Of a DNA stretch of 34,452 nucleotides, positions 1 to 7,154 are shown piece after piece. Positions within the stretch are counted from its first letter, which is position 1, and the number at the start of each line of letters is the position of its first letter. The position numbers were made by a program, and so were the translations under genes. Where the stretch lies: assembly GCA_964400875.1 (NCBI GenBank), contig CAYNWK010000034.1, positions 1 through 34,452 on the forward strand, given 5' to 3'. The notes beneath the pieces were generated by a model that saw nothing but the letters and a program-made list of their open reading frames with translations, ran no database searches and was not told where the DNA came from. The stretch is from CAYNWK01 sp964400875. GTDB lineage: Bacteria > Chloroflexota > Anaerolineae > Anaerolineales > UBA4823.

Positions 1-65
1 AGTTTGCCATCCGCGAAGGCGGCCTGACCGTCGGCGCTGGCGTGATTACTAAGATTCTGGAATAG
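1..65 (+). CDS. tuf: Elongation factor Tu, C-terminal end only (partial)
   Basis: The first 65 bases read in frame as FAIREGGLTVGAGVITKILE followed by TAG. This is the conserved last strand of EF-Tu domain III, which ends almost invariably in a TVGAGVVTKIL-like motif. EF-Tu delivers aminoacyl-tRNA to the ribosome as a GTP complex. The rest of the gene lies upstream of the window. The stop is only 7 nt before the rpsJ start, so tuf and rpsJ are very probably co-transcribed, the usual str-S10 junction in many bacteria. Only the last 20 residues can be judged. Confidence 0.93.
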   Translation, partial: FAIREGGLTVGAGVITKILE

Positions 66-72
66 AGGCGAA

Positions 73-381
73 ATGGCAAAGCAGAAGATCCGTATCCGGC
101 TCAAAGCCTACGATCATCGTGTGTTAGACCAATCCGCGAAACGAATTGTTGAAACCGCAGAGAGGACTGGCGCCCGAGTGGTGGGGCCGGTGCCCTTGCC
201 CACGAGGATCGAGCGTTTTACCGTGCGCCGTTCGACCTTTATCGACAAAGATTCGCACGAGCATTTTGAAATCCGGACACACAACCGTTTGATCGATGTG
301 CTGGATCCGGACTCAAAGACGATTGATATGCTGATGCGGTTGAACTTACCGGCCGGTGTGGATATCGAGATCAAAATTTAG
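73..381 (+). CDS. rpsJ: 30S ribosomal protein S10
   Basis: A 102-residue protein of normal S10 length, from MAKQKIRIRLKAYDHRVLD to DIEIKI. The family motifs VVGPVPLPTRIERFTVRRSTFIDKD (part) and the histidine-rich EHFEIRTHNR loop are present. S10 sits in the head of the 30S subunit and is also NusJ, the partner of NusB in antitermination complexes. The ATG is preceded by a weak GAGGCG ribosome-binding site that overlaps the end of tuf. It is the first gene of the S10 cluster. An unusually long 184-nt gap separates it from rplC. Confidence 0.98.
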   Translation: MAKQKIRIRLKAYDHRVLDQSAKRIVETAERTGARVVGPVPLPTRIERFTVRRSTFIDKDSHEHFEIRTHNRLIDVLDPDSKTIDMLMRLNLPAGVDIEIKI

Positions 382-389
382 CGACAAGA

Positions 390-536
390 GCGCCAAACCC
401 AGCTGTATGGCTGGTTCAGGCGGCGTAAGAGCGAGCGCCTTCGGGAAACTAACCATTCCATAGTTCTCGACCAACTCGCTAACTGTGCTGCCGTAAGGGA
501 TGATGCAGCTATAAAGCCCAGGCTGACAGTCCCTGG
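390..536 (+). promoter_or_regulatory. Structured rpsJ-rplC intergenic region, candidate ribosomal-protein leader
   Basis: The 184-nt gap between rpsJ and rplC is far longer than neighbouring gaps and holds four successive potential hairpins. (1) AACC(C)AGC at 396-403 pairs with GCTGGTT at 410-416, inside CGCC 391-394 with GGCG 422-425. (2) AGCGAG 430-435 pairs with CTCGCT 475-480, enclosing AACTA 447-451 with TAGTT 461-465. (3) GCTGC 487-491 pairs with GCAGC 505-509. (4) CCAGG 518-522 pairs with CCTGG 532-536. The rplC ribosome-binding site AGGAG follows. A cis-regulatory leader for L3/L4 expression is inference; pairing was found by eye without energy calculation. Confidence 0.45.
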
Positions 537-565
537 AAATTTTGAATTGACAGGAGAAAATCGAG

Positions 566-1198
566 ATGTTGAAAGGGCTGATTGGCAAGAAAATTGGCAT
601 GACCCAGATTTTCGACGAAGCCGGTTCGGCAATTCCGGTTACCATCATCGAAGCTGGGCCTTGTTATGTCACCCAGGTGCGCGAACCGCACAAAGATGGC
701 TACACTGCCGTGCAGCTGGGCTTTGAAGAATATAAACCGAAACACCTGACGGGCGGCCAGATTGGTCACCTCAAGCGCAACGACCTGCCGCCGGTGCGTT
801 ACCTGCGCGAGTTCCGGGTCAAAGACCCTGGGGTAATCGAAGGCGACAAGCTCACCGTAGAGCAGATCTTCGAAAAAGGCGATGCTGTGGACGTTGTCGG
901 CACCAGCAAAGGGAAAGGTTTCGCTGGCGCGGTGAAGCGTTATGGTTTCGCCGGTGGACCAAAAACCCACGGTCAATCCGATCGCTGGCGGGCTCCCGGC
1001 TCCCGGGGCGCAACGACCGATCCCGGTCGCGTCTTCAAGGGCTCCCGCGGTCCTGGCCATATGGGTTCTCAGCGGGTTACCGCGCAAAACCTGACGGTTG
1101 AGTTGATCGATTCCGAGCGCAATCTAATCGCCGTGCGCGGTTCCGTACCGGGGCCCAAGGGCGGCCTGGTGTTGATCCAGGAAGCTCGCAAGGGCTAG
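566..1198 (+). CDS. rplC: 50S ribosomal protein L3
   Basis: A 210-residue L3, the usual length, starting MLKGLIGKKIGMTQIFDE. The long loop that reaches the peptidyl-transferase centre is recognisable around residues 125-165, with KRYGFAGGPKTHGQSDRWR and GSRGPGHMGSQRVT. L3 is an early-assembly 23S rRNA-binding protein. The start is set by AGGAG about 9 nt upstream of the ATG. It follows the structured gap after rpsJ, and rplD begins 16 nt after its stop. Confidence 0.98.
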   Translation: MLKGLIGKKIGMTQIFDEAGSAIPVTIIEAGPCYVTQVREPHKDGYTAVQLGFEEYKPKHLTGGQIGHLKRNDLPPVRYLREFRVKDPGVIEGDKLTVEQIFEKGDAVDVVGTSKGKGFAGAVKRYGFAGGPKTHGQSDRWRAPGSRGATTDPGRVFKGSRGPGHMGSQRVTAQNLTVELIDSERNLIAVRGSVPGPKGGLVLIQEARKG

Positions 1199-1214
1199 AT
1201 GGAGATTTACGAAC

Positions 1215-1844
1215 ATGGAAGTTGATGTCTTGAACATGCAGGGCAAAAAGGTCAGCAAGGTTGAGCTTTCCGAGCGGATCTTTAGCGCACCGGTAAATGT
1301 CGATCTGATGCATCAGGCGTACGTCCGCCAGATGGCCAACGCGCGCTCAGGCAACCACAGCACCAAGACTCGCAGCGAAGTTAGCGGCGGCGGCAGGAAA
1401 CCCTGGCGGCAGAAAGGCACCGGCCGGGCTCGGCAAGGTTCCATTCGCGCTCCACAATGGGTTGGCGGTGGAAAAGTTCACACCCCCAAGCCACGCAGCT
1501 ATAACAAAGACATGCCGCGCAAGATGCGCCGGGCAGCTTTGCGCTCTGCGCTCTCGGTAAAAGCGGCTGAAGAAGGCCTGATCCTTCTTGAAGCGCTGGA
1601 GCTGGAGGAGCCCAAAACCCGCCTGATGGCTCAATCATTGGACCAGCTGGTCGGGGACGCCACTGCCTTGATTTTATATGCCGAGAAAGACGACAATTAT
1701 GATCGAGTGGCGCGCTCGCTCAACAATATCTCCGACGCGAAGATGCTGATGGCAAATTACCTCAACATCCGCGATCTGCTGGGATATGATAAGGTCATCG
1801 TACCCTTGGCCGCTTTAGAAGTGATCGAGTCGTACCTAGGATAG
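1215..1844 (+). CDS. rplD: 50S ribosomal protein L4
   Basis: A 209-residue L4 beginning MEVDVLNMQGKKVSKVELS. The exit-tunnel loop is visible around residues 45-100, including RQMANARSGNHSTKTRSEVSGG, KPWRQKGTGRARQGSIRAPQ and GGKVHTPKPRSY (each part of the loop). L4 binds 23S rRNA, lines the tunnel constriction, and in E. coli represses the S10 operon, so it is the natural candidate regulator for any leader in this operon. GGAG lies upstream of the ATG. The neighbours rplC and rplW are in standard order. Confidence 0.98.
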   Translation: MEVDVLNMQGKKVSKVELSERIFSAPVNVDLMHQAYVRQMANARSGNHSTKTRSEVSGGGRKPWRQKGTGRARQGSIRAPQWVGGGKVHTPKPRSYNKDMPRKMRRAALRSALSVKAAEEGLILLEALELEEPKTRLMAQSLDQLVGDATALILYAEKDDNYDRVARSLNNISDAKMLMANYLNIRDLLGYDKVIVPLAALEVIESYLG

Positions 1845-1857
1845 AGGTAAGTCAACC

Positions 1858-2160
1858 ATGACCACGATACACGACGTCATACGTCGACCGCTGATCACCG
1901 AGAAGTCGAATTATCAGTCGGGCTATCTCAACCAGTATGTGTTCGAGGTCGCCCCTGACGCGACGAAGACCCAGGTGAAGGACGCCGTCGAAACGCTTTT
2001 CGATGTGGGAGTCGAACGCGTAAACGTGATTAACGTTCCTCCCAAGCGCAGCCGAAGGTGGCGCAGCCGCCGGGTAAGCATCCGCCGCAGTGGGTATAAG
2101 AAGGCGATTGTCACCCTGACCCCTGGTGATCGCATTGAAGTATTTGAAGGGGTGCGCTGA
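1858..2160 (+). CDS. rplW: 50S ribosomal protein L23
   Basis: A 100-residue L23 starting MTTIHDVIRRPLITEKSN, the classic L23 opening (RPLITEK). It sits at the tunnel exit, where trigger factor and SRP dock. The basic loop RSRRWRSRRVSIRRSGYKKA matches the rRNA-binding region. The start follows GAGGT about 10 nt upstream. Its TGA overlaps the ATG of rplB by one base (TGATG), so translation of the two is probably coupled. Confidence 0.98.
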   Translation: MTTIHDVIRRPLITEKSNYQSGYLNQYVFEVAPDATKTQVKDAVETLFDVGVERVNVINVPPKRSRRWRSRRVSIRRSGYKKAIVTLTPGDRIEVFEGVR

Positions 2161-3002
2161 TGCCCGTAAAGAAATATAAGCCGACGACGCCCAGCCAGCG
2201 AGGCATGACCGGGCATACATTCGAAGAGATCACCAAATCGAAGCCAGAGCGCTCCCTGCTCGTACCGCGCAAGAACCGCGGTGGGCGCAATGTATATGGG
2301 CGCGTTACCGTTCGGCATCGAGGCGGCGGACACCGCCGGCACATTCGCCAGGTCGATTTCAAGCGCGACAAACTCAACATCCCTGCGCGAGTCGCGGCGA
2401 TCGAGTACGATCCGAATCGTTCTGCTCGCCTGGCATTGCTGCATTACGTTGATGGGGAGAAACGCTACATTATCGCCCCGTTGAATCTGCGCGTTGGCGA
2501 TGAGGTCATGTCCGGTCCGGAAGCAGAGATCAACCCCGGAAACAGCCTGCCCATAGCCAACATCCCTGTCGGAACCCAGGTGCACAACATCGAGATGAAA
2601 GAGGGACGCGGGGGGCAGCTCGTGCGCGCAGCTGGCGCTGCAGCTCAGCTGCAGGCCAAGGAAGGCGATTATGCCCAGGTGCGTCTGCCCTCCGGTGAAG
2701 TCCGTCTTATTCGCCAGGTATGTTACGCTACGATTGGTCAGGTCGGCAACCTTGATCACGGCAACATCAAACTGGGTAAAGCCGGGCGCAAACGCCATCT
2801 CGGCATCCGCCCGACCGTGCGCGGCTCTGCGATGTCCCCGCGTGACCATCCGCATGGCGGTGGTGAAGGGCGCCAGCCGATTGGTATGCCCAGCCCGAAG
2901 AGCCCGTGGGGCAAGCCGACCTTGGGTAAGAAGACGCGCAAGAATAAGCAAACCGAGAAATATATCGTTCGCCGGCGCGGCAAGAAGCGCCGCCGCGGAT
3001 AA
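2160..3002 (+). CDS. rplB: 50S ribosomal protein L2
   Basis: A 280-residue L2, within the usual 273-280, starting MPVKKYKPTTPSQRGMTG. The OB-fold and SH3-like domains are followed by the C-terminal signature MSPRDHPHGGGEGRQPIG, which contains the conserved histidine near the peptidyl-transferase centre. L2 bridges the subunits. The start overlaps the rplW stop. The C-terminus is highly basic (VRRRGKKRRRG), typical for the family. A 54-nt gap without obvious features separates it from rpsS. Confidence 0.98.
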   Translation: MPVKKYKPTTPSQRGMTGHTFEEITKSKPERSLLVPRKNRGGRNVYGRVTVRHRGGGHRRHIRQVDFKRDKLNIPARVAAIEYDPNRSARLALLHYVDGEKRYIIAPLNLRVGDEVMSGPEAEINPGNSLPIANIPVGTQVHNIEMKEGRGGQLVRAAGAAAQLQAKEGDYAQVRLPSGEVRLIRQVCYATIGQVGNLDHGNIKLGKAGRKRHLGIRPTVRGSAMSPRDHPHGGGEGRQPIGMPSPKSPWGKPTLGKKTRKNKQTEKYIVRRRGKKRRRG

Positions 3003-3056
3003 ACATAGTTTGATGGCGCACGCAGGTGAGCCAGGTAGAGCTGGGAGAACAGAATT

Positions 3057-3332
3057 ATGAGTCGTTCTTTGAAGAAGGGGCCCTATATCGCCCCGAAGTT
3101 ACTCCGCAAAGTCGAAGAGATGAACGAGCGCGGTGAGAAGAAGGTCATCCGCACCTGGAGCCGCGCCAGCATGATCTTCCCGCAGATGGTGGGACACACC
3201 ATCGCGGTGCACGATGGTCGCCGCCATGTTCCCATCTACATCACGGAAAACATGGTCGGACACCGCCTGGGCGAATTTGCCCCGACGCGCACCTTTCGCG
3301 GTCATGTTGCCGAACGAAGGCTCCGGAGGTAA
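3057..3332 (+). CDS. rpsS: 30S ribosomal protein S19
   Basis: A 91-residue S19 starting MSRSLKKGPYIAPKLL, with the family signature from TIAVHDGRRHVPIYITENMV to HRLGEFAPTRTFRGH. S19 lies in the 30S head and takes part in the intersubunit bridge with L5. GGGAG precedes the start by about 9 nt. The end of the gene (CGGAGGTAA) supplies the ribosome-binding site of rplV, whose ATG lies 3 nt after the stop. Confidence 0.98.
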   Translation: MSRSLKKGPYIAPKLLRKVEEMNERGEKKVIRTWSRASMIFPQMVGHTIAVHDGRRHVPIYITENMVGHRLGEFAPTRTFRGHVAERRLRR

Positions 3333-3335
3333 ACG

Positions 3336-3686
3336 ATGGCGGAAGACATTCGTGCGTATGCGCGCAATATCCCGATCTCTCCTCAAAAAGTGCGTTTGGT
3401 CCTGGACCTTGTGCGGGGTAAAAGCGTATTATCAGCCCTGGATACGCTGAGGTTTACGACGAACCGGGCCGCTCAGCCGGTGTCGAAGGTGGTTGCCTCG
3501 GCAATGGCTAATGCGGAAGAGAATTTCGGGGTCAGCCGGGATGACTTGTATATTTACCAGATTTTTGCCGATGCAGCTCCTTTACGGCGCTGGCGGAGAT
3601 TTGGTGCGCGTGGCCGATTCAAGCCGATCATCCGACGCTCCTCCCATATCACCGTCATCTTGCGAGAGAGAGAATACGGAGAATAA
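3336..3686 (+). CDS. rplV: 50S ribosomal protein L22
   Basis: A 116-residue L22 starting MAEDIRAYARNIPISPQKV. The beta-hairpin that reaches the exit tunnel is seen at about residues 80-105 (DAAPLRRWRRFGARGRF, then KPIIRRSSHITVIL). L22 binds all 23S domains during early assembly and lines the macrolide-sensitive tunnel constriction. The start is fixed by GGAGG inside the end of rpsS. A 57-nt gap with a small potential hairpin (CTGA/TCAG arms just after the stop) precedes rpsC. Confidence 0.98.
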   Translation: MAEDIRAYARNIPISPQKVRLVLDLVRGKSVLSALDTLRFTTNRAAQPVSKVVASAMANAEENFGVSRDDLYIYQIFADAAPLRRWRRFGARGRFKPIIRRSSHITVILREREYGE

Positions 3687-3743
3687 GCTGACAGCTGGTC
3701 AGACTACAGGCTGGACTGCTCGTTATCAGGAATAGGAGAAATT

Positions 3744-4421
3744 ATGGGTCGAAAAGTACATCCAACCGGATTTCGCCTGGGGATCAACAAAACCTGGGAA
3801 GGACGCTGGTACGCGGAGGGAGAGAATTACGTCAACCAGCTGCATCAAGATTTCGAGATTCGCGATATGGTGCGCGAGGAATCACCCCGCGCCGGCGTCT
3901 CCCGCATCGAGATCGAACGCTTCCCCGGAAAAGTAAAGATCACGGTCCACACCGCCAAACCGGGCATTCTGATTGGCCGGAAAGGCGAGAACGTCAAGGC
4001 ATTGCGCGCCAAGCTTGAAGAACTGGTCGGCAAGAAGATCGATTTGGATGTGAAAGAGATCAAGAATCCGGATATGGATGCTTATCTGGTCGCTAAGAAT
4101 ATCTCCGAGCAGCTTGAACGGCGCATCAGTTACAGCCGGGCGATGAAACGCTCCATTCAACAGGCTATGCGGCAAGGCGCGGAAGGTGTGCGCATCGAAG
4201 TTGCCGGGCGTTTGAGCGGAGCCGATATGGCCCGTTCTGTCAACATGCGCGAAGGCCGTGTGCCCCGGCAGACGCTTCGCGCCGACATCGATTTTGCCCG
4301 CGCCGAAGCCTTGACCACCTATGGGCGCATCGGTGTGAAGGTTTGGATTTATAAAGGAGAAGTACTCCCAGAAGTCGATGAGCAGGCGGAGACGACCGAG
4401 GGCGTTTACGTTAGCGAATAA
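3744..4421 (+). CDS. rpsC: 30S ribosomal protein S3
   Basis: A 225-residue S3 starting MGRKVHPTGFRLGINKTW. It has the N-terminal KH type II domain with GILIGRKGENVKALRAKLE around residues 73-90, and the C-terminal domain motif GVRIEVAGRLSGADMARS near residues 150-167. S3 lies at the mRNA entry of the 30S subunit and contributes to helicase activity. AGGAG lies 6 nt upstream of the ATG. The last 15 residues are acidic (EVDEQAETTEGVYVSE), a mild version of the tail seen in S17. Confidence 0.98.
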   Translation: MGRKVHPTGFRLGINKTWEGRWYAEGENYVNQLHQDFEIRDMVREESPRAGVSRIEIERFPGKVKITVHTAKPGILIGRKGENVKALRAKLEELVGKKIDLDVKEIKNPDMDAYLVAKNISEQLERRISYSRAMKRSIQQAMRQGAEGVRIEVAGRLSGADMARSVNMREGRVPRQTLRADIDFARAEALTTYGRIGVKVWIYKGEVLPEVDEQAETTEGVYVSE

Positions 4422-4424
4422 TAC

Positions 4425-4498
4425 TCTCTCGCCGGGCCGGATACAACCCGCTGGGTCCTTCGTGACTTCAGTCTGGGCGTCCTGGCTGTATCGAGAGG
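4425..4498 (+). promoter_or_regulatory. Hairpin-forming rpsC-rplP gap, candidate RNA element
   Basis: The 102-nt gap between rpsC and rplP can close into a long-range hairpin. CTCTC near 4426-4430 pairs with GAGAG at 4493-4497. Just inside, GATACAACC near 4439-4447 pairs with GGCTGTATC near 4484-4492, with one mismatch. The two helices stack in the right order, with a bulge on the 5' side. The central part is GC-rich. The rplP ribosome-binding site lies just outside on the 3' side. A regulatory or RNA-processing role is inference. Confidence 0.35.
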
Positions 4499-4523
4499 TT
4501 GAACAAAGCAGTGAGGTTGTATT

Positions 4524-4955
4524 ATGTTGATGCCAAAACGTGTTAAGTACCGCAAGCAAATGCGCGGGCGAATGAAGGGCAAGGCGCGGCGCGGGGCTGA
4601 GGTGCACTTCGGAGACCTCGGATTGCAATCCTTGGAGCCGGGTTGGATAACTGCCCGTCAGATTGAGGCTGCCCGGCGAGCCATTGTGCGCGCCTTGAAG
4701 CGCCGCGGTAAGGTTTGGATCCGCATTTTCCCAGACAAACCGGTCACCCAAAAGCCGGCGGAAACTCGCATGGGCAAGGGTAAAGGGAACGTGGAGTTCT
4801 GGGTTTCGGTCGTCAAGCCCGGACGTGTGTTGTTCGAGGTCGGCGGAGGGTTGCCGGAAGAGACCGCCCGCGAAGCCTTGCGGTTGGCTTCTTACAAGCT
4901 GCCGGTTAAAACCAAAATTGTTACCCGCCATGACATAGCCGGAGGCGAATCATGA
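4524..4955 (+). CDS. rplP: 50S ribosomal protein L16
   Basis: A 143-residue L16 starting MLMPKRVKYRKQMRGRMKG. The family signatures AETRMGKGKGNVEFWVSVV and KPGRVLFEVGG are present near residues 75-105. L16 sits near the A-site tRNA elbow and is a late-assembly protein. GAGG lies about 7 nt upstream. The 3' end overlaps the start of rpmC by four bases (ATGA), a coupling arrangement repeated at the next two junctions. Confidence 0.98.
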   Translation: MLMPKRVKYRKQMRGRMKGKARRGAEVHFGDLGLQSLEPGWITARQIEAARRAIVRALKRRGKVWIRIFPDKPVTQKPAETRMGKGKGNVEFWVSVVKPGRVLFEVGGGLPEETAREALRLASYKLPVKTKIVTRHDIAGGES

Positions 4956-5185
4956 AAATATCGGAAATCCGGGCCTTATCGGATGGCGAGATCCACTCCC
5001 GTCTGTTAGATGCCAGAGAGGAGCTGATGAATTTTCGGTTCCAACAGGCAACTGGTGAGTTGACCGATCACACCCGCTTCGGTTACACCCGTCGATCGAT
5101 TGCCCGCATGCTTACCGTGCTTCGAGAACGCGAAATTGAAGACGCTGCGGAAGTCGAAATGGGCGCAGTGGAAGGTGAAGAATGA
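4952..5185 (+). CDS. rpmC: 50S ribosomal protein L29
   Basis: A 77-residue L29, slightly longer than the usual 60-70, starting MKISEIRALSDGEIHSRLLD. The helical hairpin with ELMNFRFQQATGELTDHTR and RRSIARMLTVLREREIE is typical. L29 lies beside L23 at the tunnel exit. The extra length is a short acidic tail (EDAAEVEMGAVEGEE). ATGA overlaps join it to rplP upstream and rpsQ downstream. Confidence 0.96.
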   Translation: MKISEIRALSDGEIHSRLLDAREELMNFRFQQATGELTDHTRFGYTRRSIARMLTVLREREIEDAAEVEMGAVEGEE

Positions 5186-5859
5186 ACAATCGTCGCCGAG
5201 TTGAAGGCGTGGTGACCAGCAATACCATGCAAAAAACGGTGGTCGTCGAGATCAGTCGAACGTTCCGCCACCAGCTTTATGAGAAGGTTATCTCTTCGGA
5301 GAAGCGCGTCATGGCGCACGACGAAATTGGCTGTGATGTAGGCGATCGAGTCATCATCGTCGAGAGCAAGCCGATCTCGAAGAACAAACATTGGGTCGTG
5401 TCAGAAATCCTACGCCAGGGTATCACTGCGGAACTGCCGGAATTCACAGATGAGGTCGCCGAAGTCCTGCGCCCCGAACCCGAACGTCCTGAGTTCGAAG
5501 CAGTTGAGGCCGAGGTTGAAGAGACTGAGGTCGAAGAGGCAGACGTCGAAGATACCAACGCCGAGGAGGCAGAGGTCGAAGAGGCCGAAGAAGCTGACGC
5601 CGAAGAGGTTGACGCTGAAGAGGTCCCGGAGCCCGAACCCGAGCAGCCTGTCGTGGAAGACGTTGAGGTCGAAGAAACCAAAGCGGTTGAAGAGCAGCAG
5701 CCTGAGGCCGAGGGTGAAGCCGAAGTTGAGGAGCAGGAGCCGGCCGCTGAAAGTGAAGCCTCCGAAGCCGAAGATGCCGAAGAGGAAGAAACAGTCGAGG
5801 ACGCCGGAACAGAAGCAGCAGAATCGGAAGAAGACTCTGAACCGGAGGCGAAGGAATGA
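5182..5859 (+). CDS. rpsQ: 30S ribosomal protein S17 with a very long acidic C-terminal tail
   Basis: Residues 1-80 are a standard S17 OB fold: RRRVEGVVTSNTMQKTVVVE, RHQLYEKVISSEKRVMAHD and GDRVIIVESKPISKNKHW. S17 binds 16S rRNA in the lower 30S body and is normally about 80-90 residues. Here the frame continues to 225 residues. Residues 84-225 contain 68 Asp/Glu and only 4 Arg/Lys by my count, with many Ala, Val and Pro and short EVEE/AEEA-type repeats. Apart from two Phe near its start the tail has no aromatic residues, so it is predicted disordered. The frame is open throughout and its TGA overlaps the rplN ATG (ATGA), so the extension is part of the operon design, not a read-through. Its function is unknown. 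Confidence 0.95.
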   Translation: MNNRRRVEGVVTSNTMQKTVVVEISRTFRHQLYEKVISSEKRVMAHDEIGCDVGDRVIIVESKPISKNKHWVVSEILRQGITAELPEFTDEVAEVLRPEPERPEFEAVEAEVEETEVEEADVEDTNAEEAEVEEAEEADAEEVDAEEVPEPEPEQPVVEDVEVEETKAVEEQQPEAEGEAEVEEQEPAAESEASEAEDAEEEETVEDAGTEAAESEEDSEPEAKE

Positions 5860-6227
5860 TCCAGCAAGAGAGTCGCATGAAAGTCGCCGACAACACCGGC
5901 GCACGCGAGCTGCTCGTGATTCATGTGTTGGGCGGTTCGGGCCGTCGCTATGGCTCCATCGGTGACATCGTCGTCGGTACCGTAAAGTCGGCGACCCCGC
6001 AGGGATCGGTGAAGAAGAGCGATGTCGTCAAAGCCGTGATCGTCCGTTGTGCCAAAGAATGGCGCAGGGAGGACGGTTCGTACATCAAATTCGACGACAA
6101 TGCTGCCGTCATCTTAGACGGCGAAACCCAGAACCCTCGTGGCACTCGCATCTTCGGACCGGTTGCACGTGAGCTGCGTGATAAAGGTTTTATGCGTATT
6201 GTCTCGTTAGCCCCCGAAGTGCTCTAA
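5856..6227 (+). CDS. rplN: 50S ribosomal protein L14
   Basis: A 123-residue L14 starting MIQQESRMKVADNTGARELL, essentially the family consensus. The signature VVGTVKSATPQGSVKKSDVV and the C-terminal GPVARELRDKGFMRIVSLAPEV (part) are conserved. L14 forms intersubunit bridges and is the binding site of the silencing factor RsfS. The ATG overlaps the stop codon of rpsQ, so its translation probably depends on ribosomes finishing the long S17 tail. Confidence 0.98.
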   Translation: MIQQESRMKVADNTGARELLVIHVLGGSGRRYGSIGDIVVGTVKSATPQGSVKKSDVVKAVIVRCAKEWRREDGSYIKFDDNAAVILDGETQNPRGTRIFGPVARELRDKGFMRIVSLAPEVL

Positions 6228-6252
6228 GGCAGCGAGTTTAGGAGTAGTGAAA

Positions 6253-6582
6253 GTGAAGACCAAGATTAAGAAAGGCGACACTGTCGAAGTCATCAGCGGT
6301 CGTGCAGAAGACAAAGGCCGGCGCGGCGAGGTGATCAAAGTATTGCCCAAGGATCGCCGCGTGGTTGTGCAGGGCGTCAACATGCGCAAGAAGCACCAGA
6401 GCCAGATGCAGACCCAAGGTCGCACGATGACTCCAGGTATCATTGAGTTTGAAGGATCGATTGCCATCTCCAATGTTATGCTGGTATGCCCGAGTTGCGG
6501 TGAACCGACGCGCGTGGCCATCCATCGAGAGGACGGCGAGGTCCAGCGGATTTGCAAGCACTGTGAGTCGTTGATCGACTAA
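6253..6582 (+). CDS. rplX: 50S ribosomal protein L24, zinc-finger form
   Basis: A KOW-domain protein of 109 residues from the chosen GTG start (MKTKIKKGDTVEVISGRAED). A GTG six bases upstream (6247) is only 2 nt from the AGGAG site, whereas 6253 lies 8 nt from it, so 6253 is preferred. L24 initiates 50S assembly near the tunnel exit. The C-terminus has two cysteine pairs (CPSCGEPTRV and CKHCESLID), a probable zinc ribbon found in some bacterial L24 proteins and absent in others. Confidence 0.96.
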   Translation: MKTKIKKGDTVEVISGRAEDKGRRGEVIKVLPKDRRVVVQGVNMRKKHQSQMQTQGRTMTPGIIEFEGSIAISNVMLVCPSCGEPTRVAIHREDGEVQRICKHCESLID

Positions 6583-6602
6583 ACGACATAAGGGAAAATA
6601 TT

Positions 6603-7154
6603 ATGGCTCACATGTTGAAAGAACGTTATGACGAGGAAGTTGTCCCAGACTTGATGAAATCGCTCAGCCTGGAGAACCGCATGCGCGTGCCGCGCCTCGA
6701 AAAGATCGTCGTGAACATCGGCGTAGGCGAGGCGCTGGATAATGCCCGCGCTCTCGACGCAGCTGTGGAAGACATGACCCGCATTACAGGCCAGCACCCG
6801 GTCATCACCAAGGCGCGTAAATCCATCGCCAACTTCAAGCTGCGCGAAGGGCGCGCCATCGGCGTCAAGGTGACCCTGCGCGGTGAGCGCATGTGGTCGT
6901 TCTACGACCGGCTGGTCAACGTCGCCCTGCCGCGCGTTCGTGACTTTAGAGGGGTATCCCCGAACTCGTTCGACGGGCGCGGCAACTATACACTCGGTCT
7001 GCGGGAACAGCTGGTTTTCCCCGAGATCGATTATGACACGATTGATAAAGTCAGAGGTTTGGAGGTCACCATCGTGACCTCTGCTGAGACCGATGAAGAA
7101 GGTAGAAGGTTACTGGATATGCTTGGTATGCCGTTCAGGAAGGAAGGATTGTAA
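6603..7154 (+). CDS. rplE: 50S ribosomal protein L5
   Basis: A 183-residue L5, the usual length, starting MAHMLKERYDEEVVPDLMKS. The signatures RVPRLEKIVVNIGVGEA, ITGQHPVITKARKSIANFKL and RDFRGVSPNSFDGRGNYTLG are intact. L5 binds 5S rRNA and contacts S13 and P-site tRNA. The ribosome-binding site is AAGGGA, about 8 nt upstream. The rpsZ gene begins directly after the stop codon. Confidence 0.98.
   Translation: MAHMLKERYDEEVVPDLMKSLSLENRMRVPRLEKIVVNIGVGEALDNARALDAAVEDMTRITGQHPVITKARKSIANFKLREGRAIGVKVTLRGERMWSFYDRLVNVALPRVRDFRGVSPNSFDGRGNYTLGLREQLVFPEIDYDTIDKVRGLEVTIVTSAETDEEGRRLLDMLGMPFRKEGL

Noticed and set aside
1923..2951. 342-residue minus-strand frame across rplW and rplB
   Set aside because: Shadow of two conserved ribosomal protein genes.
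3882..4931. 349-residue minus-strand frame across rpsC and rplP
   Set aside because: It crosses two essential genes and an intergenic gap on the opposite strand, with no protein-family signal.
5277..5965. Several overlapping frames on both strands across the S17 tail (Ser-, Leu- or Arg-rich)
   Set aside because: The GAG/GAA-rich repeats are free of stops in most frames. Only the S17 frame links to a conserved domain and couples to rplN.
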